From: Candidatus Kaiserbacteria bacterium
Lineage (GTDB): Bacteria; Patescibacteriota; Minisyncoccia; Phycocordibacterales; UBA918
Assembly (NCBI GenBank): GCA_016204695.1
Contig: JACQKD010000007.1
Coordinates: 1 to 55,180 of the forward strand
Reading direction: 5' to 3'
Length of the DNA stretch: 55,180 nucleotides
Of this stretch, positions 39,611-49,229 are shown piece by piece. Numbering within the stretch: position 1 is the first letter of the stretch; each line of letters begins with the position of its first letter. The translations under genes and the position numbers were made by a program. Below the pieces are notes generated by a model. The model ran no database searches. It saw nothing but the letters and a program-made list of their open reading frames with translations, and was not told where the DNA came from.

Positions 39611-40939
39611 CTATTGCGAGTCGTCTTCCTGCACATCATCCCAGACGAGATACGAGTTGAGGCAGTGCTGGGTAAAGTCAATGCGCTGTGTAAACTCCTC
39701 TTCTCCGGTCAAAAAGCCGCCGTACGCCCGCTCCGGGTCGGCAATCATGGCAAATGATGCCGTGCGCCCGTCAAACATCACACGGTATCGGTCGCGGCCG
39801 GCGACCTGCAGTGCGCGTTCTTTTGCAAGCCAAAACTCTATTTCATCGCGGTACGGCGCGCGCGCCGAGGGCGGCAACGACCCATCGAACACATCGTACC
39901 CAAGTACGATGCCTTCGAGGTACGCGCACATGTTGTGTTTGGTCTCCCGCATGTCGGTAAATCCCGCCATGCGCCAATCGGTATACGCCCGAGCGTACGC
40001 CTCATACTCCGGACGAGGTTCCTGTGCATTGATGTCAACGAGCGCCGCCATCACCCACAGATAGAGCGGTATATCAAACGGCACATCGTTCTTGAGATGT
40101 TGAAATGCCGTATCAAGACTGCGCTGTATCTTCTCATCGGAACGATACTGTTCATAGCGTGCCAGTGCGAGGAACGCTTCGCCGTTTGCATACGACGACT
40201 CCGTGTCCGACTGTACATCGCGTCCGAACACAAACGTGCTTCGGAAACCGCCGTTTTCTTTCTGCAGAGCCGTCAGAAACGATGCGTAGCCGGAGGTCAG
40301 GTGTCCGTAATCCTTGCCGTCCGGGTCGGCAAGGTCGTCGTCGTAGTGTGTTTGGTAGTATTCCGACTCAACAAAACTCAAGATGCCGACAAGCGCAAGC
40401 GCGGTCGCGCCGAGCTTGCAACGCGCGGGCGACGTCGGGTCGGTGACACATCGGAATGACTTCCCCTCGTATATACCTTCCTGCGTCAGCGAGGCGAAAT
40501 AGCCGATTGAAGAGAACATCGCCTCCGTAATTGCTTCTTCGTCTCCCTGCCCGCGTCGCAATACTTCGCCGAGCTCATAAAACGCTCCCGCCTGCCGGAC
40601 GATATTGTCGTCGTCAAGGTATCGGTCTTCATACGGCATGTACTCGTACCGGAAATGGCCGTCCTCTTCTTGCGCGGCAACAAGCCACGCCACGGCACTT
40701 TCGATGACATCCGTCCTGTCCTCGTGAGACAGCCACGCACTACTGCGATACCCGCCGAGCCGCCCGACTGCGGCCGCGAGCGCCTGCACTTTTTGTGCAA
40801 GCGTCAATGTCGGCGCGCCCACCGCAAATGCCGACAACGGCGTCGTCATCAGCGAGAAAACGAGAAAAAACGCGAGTGTATTTCGACGAAACGTATCCAT
40901 GCGTTCAGTATACCCCGACGGCCCGATGCGCGCACTCAC
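39611..40939 (-). CDS. Secreted alpha/alpha-toroid-like hypothetical protein
   Basis: N-terminal signal, AWLVAAQEEDGHFRYEY, LQKENGGFRSTF. Confidence 0.55.
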   Translation of the reverse strand: MSARIGPSGYTERMDTFRRNTLAFFLVFSLMTTPLSAFAVGAPTLTLAQKVQALAAAVGRLGGYRSSAWLSHEDRTDVIESAVAWLVAAQEEDGHFRYEYMPYEDRYLDDDNIVRQAGAFYELGEVLRRGQGDEEAITEAMFSSIGYFASLTQEGIYEGKSFRCVTDPTSPARCKLGATALALVGILSFVESEYYQTHYDDDLADPDGKDYGHLTSGYASFLTALQKENGGFRSTFVFGRDVQSDTESSYANGEAFLALARYEQYRSDEKIQRSLDTAFQHLKNDVPFDIPLYLWVMAALVDINAQEPRPEYEAYARAYTDWRMAGFTDMRETKHNMCAYLEGIVLGYDVFDGSLPPSARAPYRDEIEFWLAKERALQVAGRDRYRVMFDGRTASFAMIADPERAYGGFLTGEEEFTQRIDFTQHCLNSYLVWDDVQEDDSQ

Positions 40940-41475
40940 CCCCGTCGATAGTGGAGAAACACCGCAATAAAAAATACAAACGCACTGAAAGACATCAACG
41001 GAAGCGTGATGTAGCCGAACTCAAACACGAGGCGGCGAGCACAATCGGCACCGAGGCCGGAACTCGGACAAATGAGTCCTCCTCCCGTCATCTGACCATA
41101 GTGGTGATAGAAAGAGACAAGTGCGCCGATGACGGCAAGTACGAGCCCGTAGTCGGCGATTGCCGTGTCGCGCGCGCCTTTATGGTATCGCCAGAGTGCC
41201 GTGACAGATAGTATTGTCAGCGAGTAGAGGAGCCCACGCTCCACCCAGCAGAGTCCGCACGGAATAAACCCGTACACTTCCGAGTAGACAAGCGAGAGTA
41301 TGGCCGAAACCGCACCGGTAGCCGCGACGAGCCACAACCCAAAACGCCGCAGGTAGGGCGATGAGTATCGCTCCGTCAGAAAAAAGTATTCAATGAGGAG
41401 ATACGCAGTGGCGACCTGCAAAAACACCGCGCCAAGCGCGACCCAATAGCTGTACGCTTCAAGAGGAGGCATCAT
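40936..41475 (-). CDS. dsbB: Disulfide bond formation protein DsbB
   Basis: YGFIPCGLCWVERGLLY; CPSSGLGADCARR; ATGA overlap with upstream thioredoxin ORF. Confidence 0.85.
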   Translation of the reverse strand: MMPPLEAYSYWVALGAVFLQVATAYLLIEYFFLTERYSSPYLRRFGLWLVAATGAVSAILSLVYSEVYGFIPCGLCWVERGLLYSLTILSVTALWRYHKGARDTAIADYGLVLAVIGALVSFYHHYGQMTGGGLICPSSGLGADCARRLVFEFGYITLPLMSFSAFVFFIAVFLHYRRG

Positions 41476-41846
41476 AATGGCAATTCGCACCCCGACTTTT
41501 CCGCGAGCGCCGAAAGCGACTGCGGCCCGCTGAGCCGCTCGCCGTCGGCAAACACCCATGTCGGATATCCTTTGACGCCGGCATCCTTGCACACGGCCAG
41601 CTGGCTCTTGCCGTCGGGCGTCGAGCACTCCGTGTACGGAAGCTTGTCTTTGGAGCGGCCAAACATCGCTTTCTGTTCTTGGCAGTGCGGACACCAGAAC
41701 GCGCCGTAGAAGATGACATTCTTGTCTTTGAGACACTGCGCAAAGCCGTCGTATTTCCCCGGTTGCGTGCTGTTCCAGATGCCGTAGCCTGCAAGCAACA
41801 CAACCACTCCGAGCACTCCGATCATCATCACTTTCCCATGCGACAT
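41472..41846 (-). CDS. Membrane-anchored thioredoxin-like protein
   Basis: VIFYGAFWCPHCQEQKAMFG. Confidence 0.85.
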   Translation of the reverse strand: MSHGKVMMIGVLGVVVLLAGYGIWNSTQPGKYDGFAQCLKDKNVIFYGAFWCPHCQEQKAMFGRSKDKLPYTECSTPDGKSQLAVCKDAGVKGYPTWVFADGERLSGPQSLSALAEKSGCELPL

Positions 41847-41952
41847 ACGGCAGTACTATAGCATCTATTTCGGCAATACGCGTGCTTTGTCCACGCGCAC
41901 ATACGACCACAACACAATTGTTCCCCGTAACTTCATACTATATGATGCGTAC

Positions 41953-42807
41953 ATGGTCTACATTTTGCTCGCCTGTGCGCTCGTCATGCTCGCTTCGTTT
42001 GTCGGCGTGCTCTCGGTATGGAAGCATCTCGGAGAGCATATCGAACGCAATTTGAGCATGCTCGTCAGTTTTTCGGCTGGTGTCTTTCTCCTGATCGGCT
42101 ACGAACTGGCGCGCGAGACGCTTGAACACGCCCCTTCGGCGGGATACGGACTCGCATGGATCATAGGCGGCATCGTATTGCTGTCGCTCATATTCCGACT
42201 GATACCCGCGTTCCATCACCATCACGATGAACATGAGGAGACGCATCCGCATCCTCGCATCGACGGACGCCGCGTGCTATTGAGCGACGGTATTCACAAT
42301 ATCGGCGACGGCATTCTGCTTTCGGCGGCATTCGCCGTCAGTACGCCATTTGGCTGGGTCACCGTCGCGAGCGTCCTCGTCCATGAGCTTGTACAGGAGA
42401 TATCGGAATTTTTCGTATTGCGGCAAGCGGGATACGACACAAAGCGCGCGATCACGCTCAACGTTCTCGTTTCGGCAACCATTCTTATCGGAGCAATTGG
42501 GAGTTTTTTCTTGCTTGATCTCTTCACACAGCTCAAACTGCCTCTTCTCGGACTCACCGCCGGCGCACTCTTTGTCGTCTTCGTCTACGACCTCATTCCC
42601 CACTCCGTCCGAGCATCCCAGAAGGAGACGCGCTGGTTGCGGCACATTTTTTGGTTCGCGCTCGGCGCGTTTTTGATGTTCGGCGTCCAGACACTCGCAA
42701 GTCACTCAAAAGAGTCTGACAAAAACGAGCAGGCTCGTCTCGAACCTGCTCGTTTTATTGCTCTCCATATTAATTCCGGCGCGCCTTGGAGCGGTCGTTT
42801 TCAGTGA
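41953..42807 (+). CDS. ZIP family metal transporter
   Basis: SDGIHNIGDGILLSAAF, VLVHELVQEISEFFVL. Confidence 0.85.
   Translation: MVYILLACALVMLASFVGVLSVWKHLGEHIERNLSMLVSFSAGVFLLIGYELARETLEHAPSAGYGLAWIIGGIVLLSLIFRLIPAFHHHHDEHEETHPHPRIDGRRVLLSDGIHNIGDGILLSAAFAVSTPFGWVTVASVLVHELVQEISEFFVLRQAGYDTKRAITLNVLVSATILIGAIGSFFLLDLFTQLKLPLLGLTAGALFVVFVYDLIPHSVRASQKETRWLRHIFWFALGAFLMFGVQTLASHSKESDKNEQARLEPARFIALHINSGAPWSGRFQ
42721..42760. terminator. Bidirectional hairpin between ZIP and typA
   Basis: aaaacgagcagg ctcgtctcgaa cctgctcgtttt. Confidence 0.75.
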
Positions 42808-44584
42808 GGTATTGTTTGCGCAAGCGTACGGATTTCGGCGTGATTTCGAGATACTCGTCGTCGGCCATGATTTCAAGTCCGGTTTCAATGGAAAGCGGGT
42901 GCGGCGGCACAAGGTCTAGTGCTTCATCAGAGCCCGAGGCGCGCACATTGGAGAGTTGTTTGCCCTTGGTCGGATTGACCGACATCTCTTCGCCCTTGGA
43001 GGTATTGCCGATGACCATCCCTTCGTACACCTCCACGCCGGGACCGAGATAGAGCGTACCGCGGTCTTGGAGATTCCAGAGTGAAAAGCCAAGCGTCTTT
43101 CCGGTCGCCATGGAGATCATCGAGCCGGCCTTGCGCCTCTGTATCTCGCCCGCATACGGTCGGAACCCGAGCACCTGCGAACAGAGAATCCCCTCTCCTT
43201 TCGTATCAATCACAAACTGCCCGCGATATCCGAGAAGCCCGCGTGTGGGTCCCTCAAGAATCAGCCGTACTTGATTTTCGTGCGTAATGATATTTTGCAA
43301 AATAAACCCGCGCTGGCTCAAGCGCTCAATGACGATGCCCTGGTACTCGCTCGGCACATCCACCGTCACCTCCTCGAACGGCTCGTGTTTTGCGCCGTCT
43401 ATCTCTCGGACGATGACCTGCGGCTGGGACACCTGAAGCTCGTATCCTTCGCGGCGCATATTCTCAAGCAAAATGGCGATGTGCATCTCCCCGCGGCCGT
43501 ACACACGGAAAGAATCCCCGCCCGTATCGGATGAAAAATCAACCTGCAAGCCGACATTGACCTCAAGCTCCCGCACGAGCCGGTCGCGTATCTGCCGCGT
43601 CGTCACAAACTTTCCCTCGCGGCCGGCAAACGGCGAATTATTGACGAGAAAATTGAGCCCGATGGTCGGCTCATCCACCGCGATCGCCGGCAGTGGCGCG
43701 GTCTCCGCAGTGTCGGTAATCGTCTCGCCGATGGAGATGTCCTCAATGCCCGCCACGAGCACAATGTCGCCCGCGTATGCGCGCTCCGCTTCCACGCGCT
43801 CAAGCCCCGCGAAGCTGAAGAGCTTGGTGATTTTCCCTTTGCGCGGCTCGTTGTCTCCGTTTTTCACAAAAATCGGCGCGCCGACCGCAAGCGAGCCGGC
43901 ATAGATGCGCGCAATCGCAAGCCGTCCCATGAAGTTGTCATAGCCGAGATTGAAGACCTGCGCGCGGAGCGCATCGCCCTCCGTGTACGGAGCCGCCGCC
44001 GGCACCTTCTCAAGAATCGTATCGAGAAGCGGCGAGAGGTCTTTCGACTCGTCGGCAAGCGCACGCTTGGCGATACCGTCGCGGCCAATCGCATAGACGA
44101 CCGTGAAGTCGGCCTGTTCGTCGGTCGCGCCGAGTTCAAGAAAAAGCTCAAGCACCTGCTCTTCCGCGCGCGCCGGGTCGGCCGCCGGCTTGTCTATTTT
44201 ATTCAAAACAACGATTGGTTTGAGACCAAGCTCAAGCGACTTCCGCAGGACAAAGCGCGTCTGCGGCATCGGACCTTCCTGTGCATCGACGATAAGAAGC
44301 ACTGAATCAATGGAGCGCAGTACCCGCTCCACCTCCGAGCCGAAGTCCGCGTGCCCGGGCGTGTCCACGATGTTGAGCTTCGTCCCCCTGTATACGAGCG
44401 AGGCGTTTTTCGCGTAAATGGTAATGCCGCGCTCTTGTTCAAGCGAGTTGCTGTCCATGGACACGCCCTCCTTCGACGCGCCGGTCTGGCGCAGTAAAGC
44501 ATCGGTAAGCGTGGTCTTGCCGTGGTCGACGTGCGCGATAATCGCGATGTTTCGTATTTCCTCTCTTGTTCCCTGCATATGCAA
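42770..44584 (-). CDS. typA: Ribosome-associated GTPase TypA/BipA
   Basis: IAIIAHVDHGKTTLTDALLRQTG, full-length 604 aa. Confidence 0.96.
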   Translation of the reverse strand: MHMQGTREEIRNIAIIAHVDHGKTTLTDALLRQTGASKEGVSMDSNSLEQERGITIYAKNASLVYRGTKLNIVDTPGHADFGSEVERVLRSIDSVLLIVDAQEGPMPQTRFVLRKSLELGLKPIVVLNKIDKPAADPARAEEQVLELFLELGATDEQADFTVVYAIGRDGIAKRALADESKDLSPLLDTILEKVPAAAPYTEGDALRAQVFNLGYDNFMGRLAIARIYAGSLAVGAPIFVKNGDNEPRKGKITKLFSFAGLERVEAERAYAGDIVLVAGIEDISIGETITDTAETAPLPAIAVDEPTIGLNFLVNNSPFAGREGKFVTTRQIRDRLVRELEVNVGLQVDFSSDTGGDSFRVYGRGEMHIAILLENMRREGYELQVSQPQVIVREIDGAKHEPFEEVTVDVPSEYQGIVIERLSQRGFILQNIITHENQVRLILEGPTRGLLGYRGQFVIDTKGEGILCSQVLGFRPYAGEIQRRKAGSMISMATGKTLGFSLWNLQDRGTLYLGPGVEVYEGMVIGNTSKGEEMSVNPTKGKQLSNVRASGSDEALDLVPPHPLSIETGLEIMADDEYLEITPKSVRLRKQYLTENDRSKARRN

Positions 44585-44640
44585 AAATAAAAACGCGCAC
44601 CCCGCGCGTCCCGCCAGAGTACGCTAAAAAAACGGTGTGG

Positions 44641-44943
44641 TCAATGGGTCATTCCGTCTCCATGGACGAGCGCGTGTTTCCCGGAGCGACTCATCTGTTT
44701 AATCTCCGCTTCCCGCTTCATTGCGGCGCTTTTGTCCCCACACCCTTCCATATAGACAAGTCGCACGGGCAGACGGCTTCTCGTGTATTTCGCTCCGGTC
44801 TTTCCGGCATTGTGTGCAAGCACCCGCCTCTCAACGTCATTCGTGCTTCCCGTATAGTACGTCCCGTCCGCACATTCAAGCATATACACAAAATACACCG
44901 TTGTCGGCTGTGCCGATTTCATACGAATACCGCCCGGACGCAT
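44641..44943 (-). CDS. GIY-YIG domain protein
   Basis: VYFVYMLECADGTYYTGSTNDVERRVLAHNAGKTGAKYTRSRLPV. Confidence 0.85.
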   Translation of the reverse strand: MRPGGIRMKSAQPTTVYFVYMLECADGTYYTGSTNDVERRVLAHNAGKTGAKYTRSRLPVRLVYMEGCGDKSAAMKREAEIKQMSRSGKHALVHGDGMTH

Positions 44944-45116
44944 CCGCTTATTTCTTCTTGTCCTTCTTGGGCTTCTTTTTTTCTTTTTTATGTGTTTGCC
45001 GTTCCGCCATATATGTTTCCCACGCTATCGGATAATAGCTCCATGGTAGCACGCACGCGTGGTATACTCTCCACAGCGTCTTCTTATTTATCACGGCGCT
45101 GATATGGTAAATACAA

Positions 45117-45554
45117 TTGCACATGCTTAAAAAACTTATCGTCGCTTCTCTTTTTGCCGTCATAGGCGCCGTCAGCGTGCCGGTGTCCGCATACGCCGAG
45201 TCGTCTTCCGCCACATTGGACCACACGGTTATGACGTGTCTCAAGGATGCCGTGGTGGACCGAGAAAAAGTGCTCGACACCGGGCGACGCACATTCAACA
45301 GCTTTGTAAACGTCGCGTACGACCACCGAGCGGCCGCACTCGAGGACGCGTATTCAAACACCACCCGCGCCGCGGTGAAAACAGCGGTGAAGACCGCATG
45401 GAGTACGTTCAAAAGTGAAATCAAGTCCGCCAAGGACACGTGGATTAAAACGCGCACGGATGCCTGGAAAACATTTAAGACCGCATCAAAGGCCTGCAAG
45501 CCTCCTAAAGGTCTTGAAGACAGTGGGAACTCCGGAACAGACGGGAGTGTCTAG
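45117..45554 (+). CDS. Secreted helical hypothetical protein
   Basis: Signal peptide MLKKLIVASLFAVIGAVSVPVSAYA. Confidence 0.6.
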   Translation: MHMLKKLIVASLFAVIGAVSVPVSAYAESSSATLDHTVMTCLKDAVVDREKVLDTGRRTFNSFVNVAYDHRAAALEDAYSNTTRAAVKTAVKTAWSTFKSEIKSAKDTWIKTRTDAWKTFKTASKACKPPKGLEDSGNSGTDGSV

Positions 45555-45557
45555 CAA

Positions 45558-45619
45558 AGGCCCGCACATAATAAAAACACCGCAGGAGCTCCTGCGGTGT
45601 TTTTATTATGTGCGGGCCT
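45558..45619. terminator. 62-nt perfect palindrome between convergent genes
   Basis: aggcccgcacataataaaaacaccgcaggag followed directly by its reverse complement. Confidence 0.9.
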
Positions 45620-45999
45620 CACCACGAACGCGGATATCCTGAAACGAGACAAAATTCGTTGCCTTCCGGGTCCAGTAGTACTTGAAACGAGCCGGGCGGC
45701 TCGTGAAAAACATCTCCTTGTGCCGTAGCGCCGAGCGCAACTGCTCGAACAGTTGCTTCCGCAAGGTCCGTGACCTCGACATCGATATGCATGCGATTCT
45801 TCACCGACTTGCCCTCTGGCACCCGCTGAAATGCGAGCTTGCCGATGCCGCCTCCCCCGACGAGCGCCACCCAATTATTCGTCGCGTCGATTTCGCCGCC
45901 GAGCATGCCCCGCCAAAATTCCGCGAGCGCCCGCGGCTCCGCGCAATCAATCACGATCTCGTGACAATACCCGACCGGTTTGTACTCTCGTTCTAGCAT
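45619..45999 (-). CDS. Glyoxalase/VOC-family protein
   Basis: EIVIDCAEPRALAEFWRGMLGG...VLLDPEGNEFCLV. Confidence 0.8.
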   Translation of the reverse strand: MLEREYKPVGYCHEIVIDCAEPRALAEFWRGMLGGEIDATNNWVALVGGGGIGKLAFQRVPEGKSVKNRMHIDVEVTDLAEATVRAVALGATAQGDVFHEPPGSFQVLLDPEGNEFCLVSGYPRSW

Positions 46000-46003
46000 A
46001 CTT

Positions 46004-46381
46004 TTAATGCAGACCTACATTCTGCGCAAGCAACCAAAAGAGCACCCCCGCCACTCCCCACATCGGGATGACAAGCAAACTGGTATACCCATTCCCTACC
46101 TTCAGCCGACTGTAATACCAGAGGTGCCGGTTAAGAATCTTGTTGTAGGCAAGTCCGACAACGTACTCAAGGAAAAATCCGACGATTGCACTCGCGATAA
46201 AAAACTGGATGATTTTTGCTCCATAGATATATCCCAAGCTCAAACACCCTACCACCGGCACTGAGATAAAGACGACATACTCGCTCCATCGAAACTTTTT
46301 TGTGTTTCTCCCATATAGATATGCAATATATACCCCCAACGAAGAGGCTAATAAGAGCGTTGCGCTGATAGAAAATGTCAT
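46004..46381 (-). CDS. Multi-TM hypothetical protein
   Basis: 125-aa hydrophobic ORF. Confidence 0.6.
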   Translation of the reverse strand: MTFSISATLLLASSLGVYIAYLYGRNTKKFRWSEYVVFISVPVVGCLSLGYIYGAKIIQFFIASAIVGFFLEYVVGLAYNKILNRHLWYYSRLKVGNGYTSLLVIPMWGVAGVLFWLLAQNVGLH

Positions 46382-46534
46382 ATCGAAAGTATAGCAGTCG
46401 TCTCTCGGCTTTTAGTAACAGTGCTGCGCAACCATGTGAACGACATTAAAGCTACAGTGCAAGATGGTGGCATCCATGTTTGTTTCCTCAATCTGTTCCT
46501 TGCCCCTCGATCGCTACGACCTAACCATTGCAAA

Positions 46535-46921
46535 TCACCCCTGAAATTCAATCTCAAACGGGTACATGCCCATGCTACAACTCCCTTCCAGCGTCCCAAG
46601 CGCGGGATTCCCAAGCTCAATGTCGGTTGCGCCCGAAGGCGGGAGATTCCTCTCTATTCCCATGCTCGGAATGCGTACTGCGCTGGAACAGTCAAACGTC
46701 CCGTCCGTCTCAAACCGCAATACGGTCGGGATACCCGCCTTGGCGACGCTTTTCTCCGGAGAGTAACCACCCTTCGCTTTTATTTCAATAATTTGTTTCC
46801 CGCCGACTACGCTCACAGTATCCGCAGATGTCGTCTCTTGCGGTACGCCTCTCTGCGTAAGGAGAAAAGCCCCTCCAATGAGGACGATGGCGATGATAGC
46901 GGCTATCGTGATTGATTTCAT
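46535..46921 (-). CDS. Cupredoxin-like protein of the copper operon
   Basis: MKSITIAAIIAIVLIGG...GGYSPEKSVAKAGIPTVLRFETDGTFDCSSAV...GSCSMGMYPFEIEF. Confidence 0.75.
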   Translation of the reverse strand: MKSITIAAIIAIVLIGGAFLLTQRGVPQETTSADTVSVVGGKQIIEIKAKGGYSPEKSVAKAGIPTVLRFETDGTFDCSSAVRIPSMGIERNLPPSGATDIELGNPALGTLEGSCSMGMYPFEIEFQG

Positions 46922-46940
46922 AGGTGACAACGATAGTGTA

Positions 46941-47960
46941 TTAAAAATTAAACACAGGCGATATGAGGCCGATGACGACCAGACTGTTGATGAGATTAAA
47001 GAGCGCAAACATAATCACCACAAGACCCGCGGCTTTGAAGAAAATCCCCGCCTGTGCGCTCTTCTGGATACTGAACGAGCTGAAACTGATGAGCGCGAGC
47101 ACCGGCAGTGTGCCGAGTGCAAACGCGAGCATTGTGAGGCCGCCGTTGAGGAAGGTGCCGGTTGTGAGCGTGTAGAGTTGCATGGACTGCGTAAATCCGC
47201 ACGGCAGGAAAAATGTGGCGATACCGACAAGAAGCGGCGTCACGGTATGATTCAGCTTGGTAATGCCGAGAGCGTGTTTCGAAAAAAACTTCGGCAGTGA
47301 CGGCTGAAACCGCTTCGCGCCATGGAATACATCAAGCAAGTTGATGCCAAGGATGAGCATGACGACGCTGATGATAAGACCAAGGACAAATGTCGCCGCA
47401 GTATTGAGCGCAAACACGGACCCGATCGCGCCGATAACGCCGCCAAGAATGAAAAAAGATGCGAGTCGGCCGATATGAAAGAGAAGCTGAGGCCGCACCT
47501 TGTCGCCCTCTTTAGCGAATGTAGCGGACATCGAGAGCACCAAACCGCCGACAACCGCCATGCAAGTAGAAAGAGAGGCGATGATGCCGATGACAAACGC
47601 AGTGCCGTACGAGACATTGTTGGCATTGACGAGATTCACAATTCCCATCTTTTGCAGAAGCACGAAGAGCGCCGCGAATCCGAGCGCTATCGGTACCGCG
47701 ATTTTGAAATCCGCCCAGTTTCTTGTCTCGGCCTGTTTCTCGGTCGAAAGCGAGTAGCCGTGTTTTGCAAGCAGTCCCGTGAGTTCCTCGGCAATCGAGG
47801 CAAGCGGCGCATCTCCGAAGTCTCCACATACCTCCACGGTACGCGTCACGAGTGTCGACTTCGCCGATGACACACGCGGATGCTCGATGAGCTCACTCTC
47901 GGTGAGTACCACACATGACCGGCAATGCATCCCGACAACATGAAAGGTATATGTTTTCAT
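46941..47960 (-). CDS. HMA domain fused to DsbD/UreH-like membrane transporter
   Basis: VVGMHCRSCVVLTESEL plus FLPCGFTQSMQLYTL. Confidence 0.82.
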   Translation of the reverse strand: MKTYTFHVVGMHCRSCVVLTESELIEHPRVSSAKSTLVTRTVEVCGDFGDAPLASIAEELTGLLAKHGYSLSTEKQAETRNWADFKIAVPIALGFAALFVLLQKMGIVNLVNANNVSYGTAFVIGIIASLSTCMAVVGGLVLSMSATFAKEGDKVRPQLLFHIGRLASFFILGGVIGAIGSVFALNTAATFVLGLIISVVMLILGINLLDVFHGAKRFQPSLPKFFSKHALGITKLNHTVTPLLVGIATFFLPCGFTQSMQLYTLTTGTFLNGGLTMLAFALGTLPVLALISFSSFSIQKSAQAGIFFKAAGLVVIMFALFNLINSLVVIGLISPVFNF

Positions 47961-48838
47961 AATAATTTTGCTTTCGTAAGCGCATTAAGCATTTCCCCGA
48001 CCACATATGCCGGCTCGTCGTACAGCACAGTGTGACCTCCTTTAAGAGTAACGAATTGCGCATCTGAACGCACCTTTTTAATTTTTTCGTACAGCAGACG
48101 AGCTACTCGAATATGAGTTACGCCTCCCCCTTCAGCTATTGTGTGCTCTTCTCCATCTCGTTCTCCCCACAGCATAAGAACCGGGCGCCGCGAGTAGTCG
48201 ACCTCCATGAAAGAGCGCCCGGTTATAAACGACTGAACCGCTTGGCGTACTCTGGCAGATGCAAGCAAATACATGCGCCTCGGATATTTTTCCATCGCAT
48301 CCCAGACAATCTCGTAGTGCTTCCAAAGGGTGCCAACAATCCGCAGGGTTAATCTCCGCGGAAGAATGGGAAGAAGCAGTCCAGCAATTTGCACCAGGAC
48401 AATCTGAACAAAGAATATGCGCAATGTCCGGGGAATCGGGATAGTGGGCATGATCGCGTCAACGAGTACCAGAGCGCGTATGGCATCGGGATACTTCTTG
48501 AGATAGCCATGCGCCGCATGCCCGCCAAACGATTGTGCCATAATTATCGACTTCGCTTCACCCAACCTCTCTTTCTCAAGAATCTGATGGACAACATCTG
48601 CGTATTGCTCGGGAAGGTTCGTATATCGTGCTAATGGATCGGAACGACCAAATCCGGGTTGTTCGAGAGCGATGACGTAGAAGTATTTGGCAAGTTCTGC
48701 CGTAACGTCACGGCACTTCATGCCCCATGGCGCACCATGAAGAAAGACGAGTGGCTGACACGTTGAGTCTCCGGCGATGGTGTAAAAAATAAGTGAATCG
48801 CCAACCAGAATATGATGATCTTCAACTTGCATACGCAA
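47957..48838 (-). CDS. Alpha/beta hydrolase
   Basis: LVFLHGAPWGMKCRD, IMAQSFGGHAAHGYL, LKGGHTVLYDEP. Confidence 0.8.
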   Translation of the reverse strand: MRMQVEDHHILVGDSLIFYTIAGDSTCQPLVFLHGAPWGMKCRDVTAELAKYFYVIALEQPGFGRSDPLARYTNLPEQYADVVHQILEKERLGEAKSIIMAQSFGGHAAHGYLKKYPDAIRALVLVDAIMPTIPIPRTLRIFFVQIVLVQIAGLLLPILPRRLTLRIVGTLWKHYEIVWDAMEKYPRRMYLLASARVRQAVQSFITGRSFMEVDYSRRPVLMLWGERDGEEHTIAEGGGVTHIRVARLLYEKIKKVRSDAQFVTLKGGHTVLYDEPAYVVGEMLNALTKAKLL

Positions 48839-49229
48839 CGTTCCTGTAGTGTTTAATAAGTTCTCTCCAGAAAAAGAACCCTATCGCGTACAGCGCGAAG
48901 GCAGTTATGAGACCCGGGGCGTACCCGCCGACCGCGACAGCTTCGTACACATGGTGCAATTCGTAGACAAAAATGATCCCGAGTACGGTCATCACTCTGA
49001 TCTGCCAGCGAGACCCGAGTATGAGTAGGTACGCGACGATAAGTAACAGCCAAATGGTCACCTGAAAGGTGGTAAAGACCGCCTGCATGGTCGGCAATGC
49101 GGTAAGCCATCCGAATACGAACGTCACGTGCGAATTGACGAGCGCAAAGCCCGTGAAGATTTCCTCAAGACCATGCGCAACAAACAAGGGGATGGCGACA
49201 AGAAATAGTTTTTGTAGTTTCGGGGTCAC
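48822..49229 (-). CDS. HXXEE-domain membrane protein
   Basis: [20 protein letters not shown]. Confidence 0.75.
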   Translation of the reverse strand: MTPKLQKLFLVAIPLFVAHGLEEIFTGFALVNSHVTFVFGWLTALPTMQAVFTTFQVTIWLLLIVAYLLILGSRWQIRVMTVLGIIFVYELHHVYEAVAVGGYAPGLITAFALYAIGFFFWRELIKHYRNVAYAS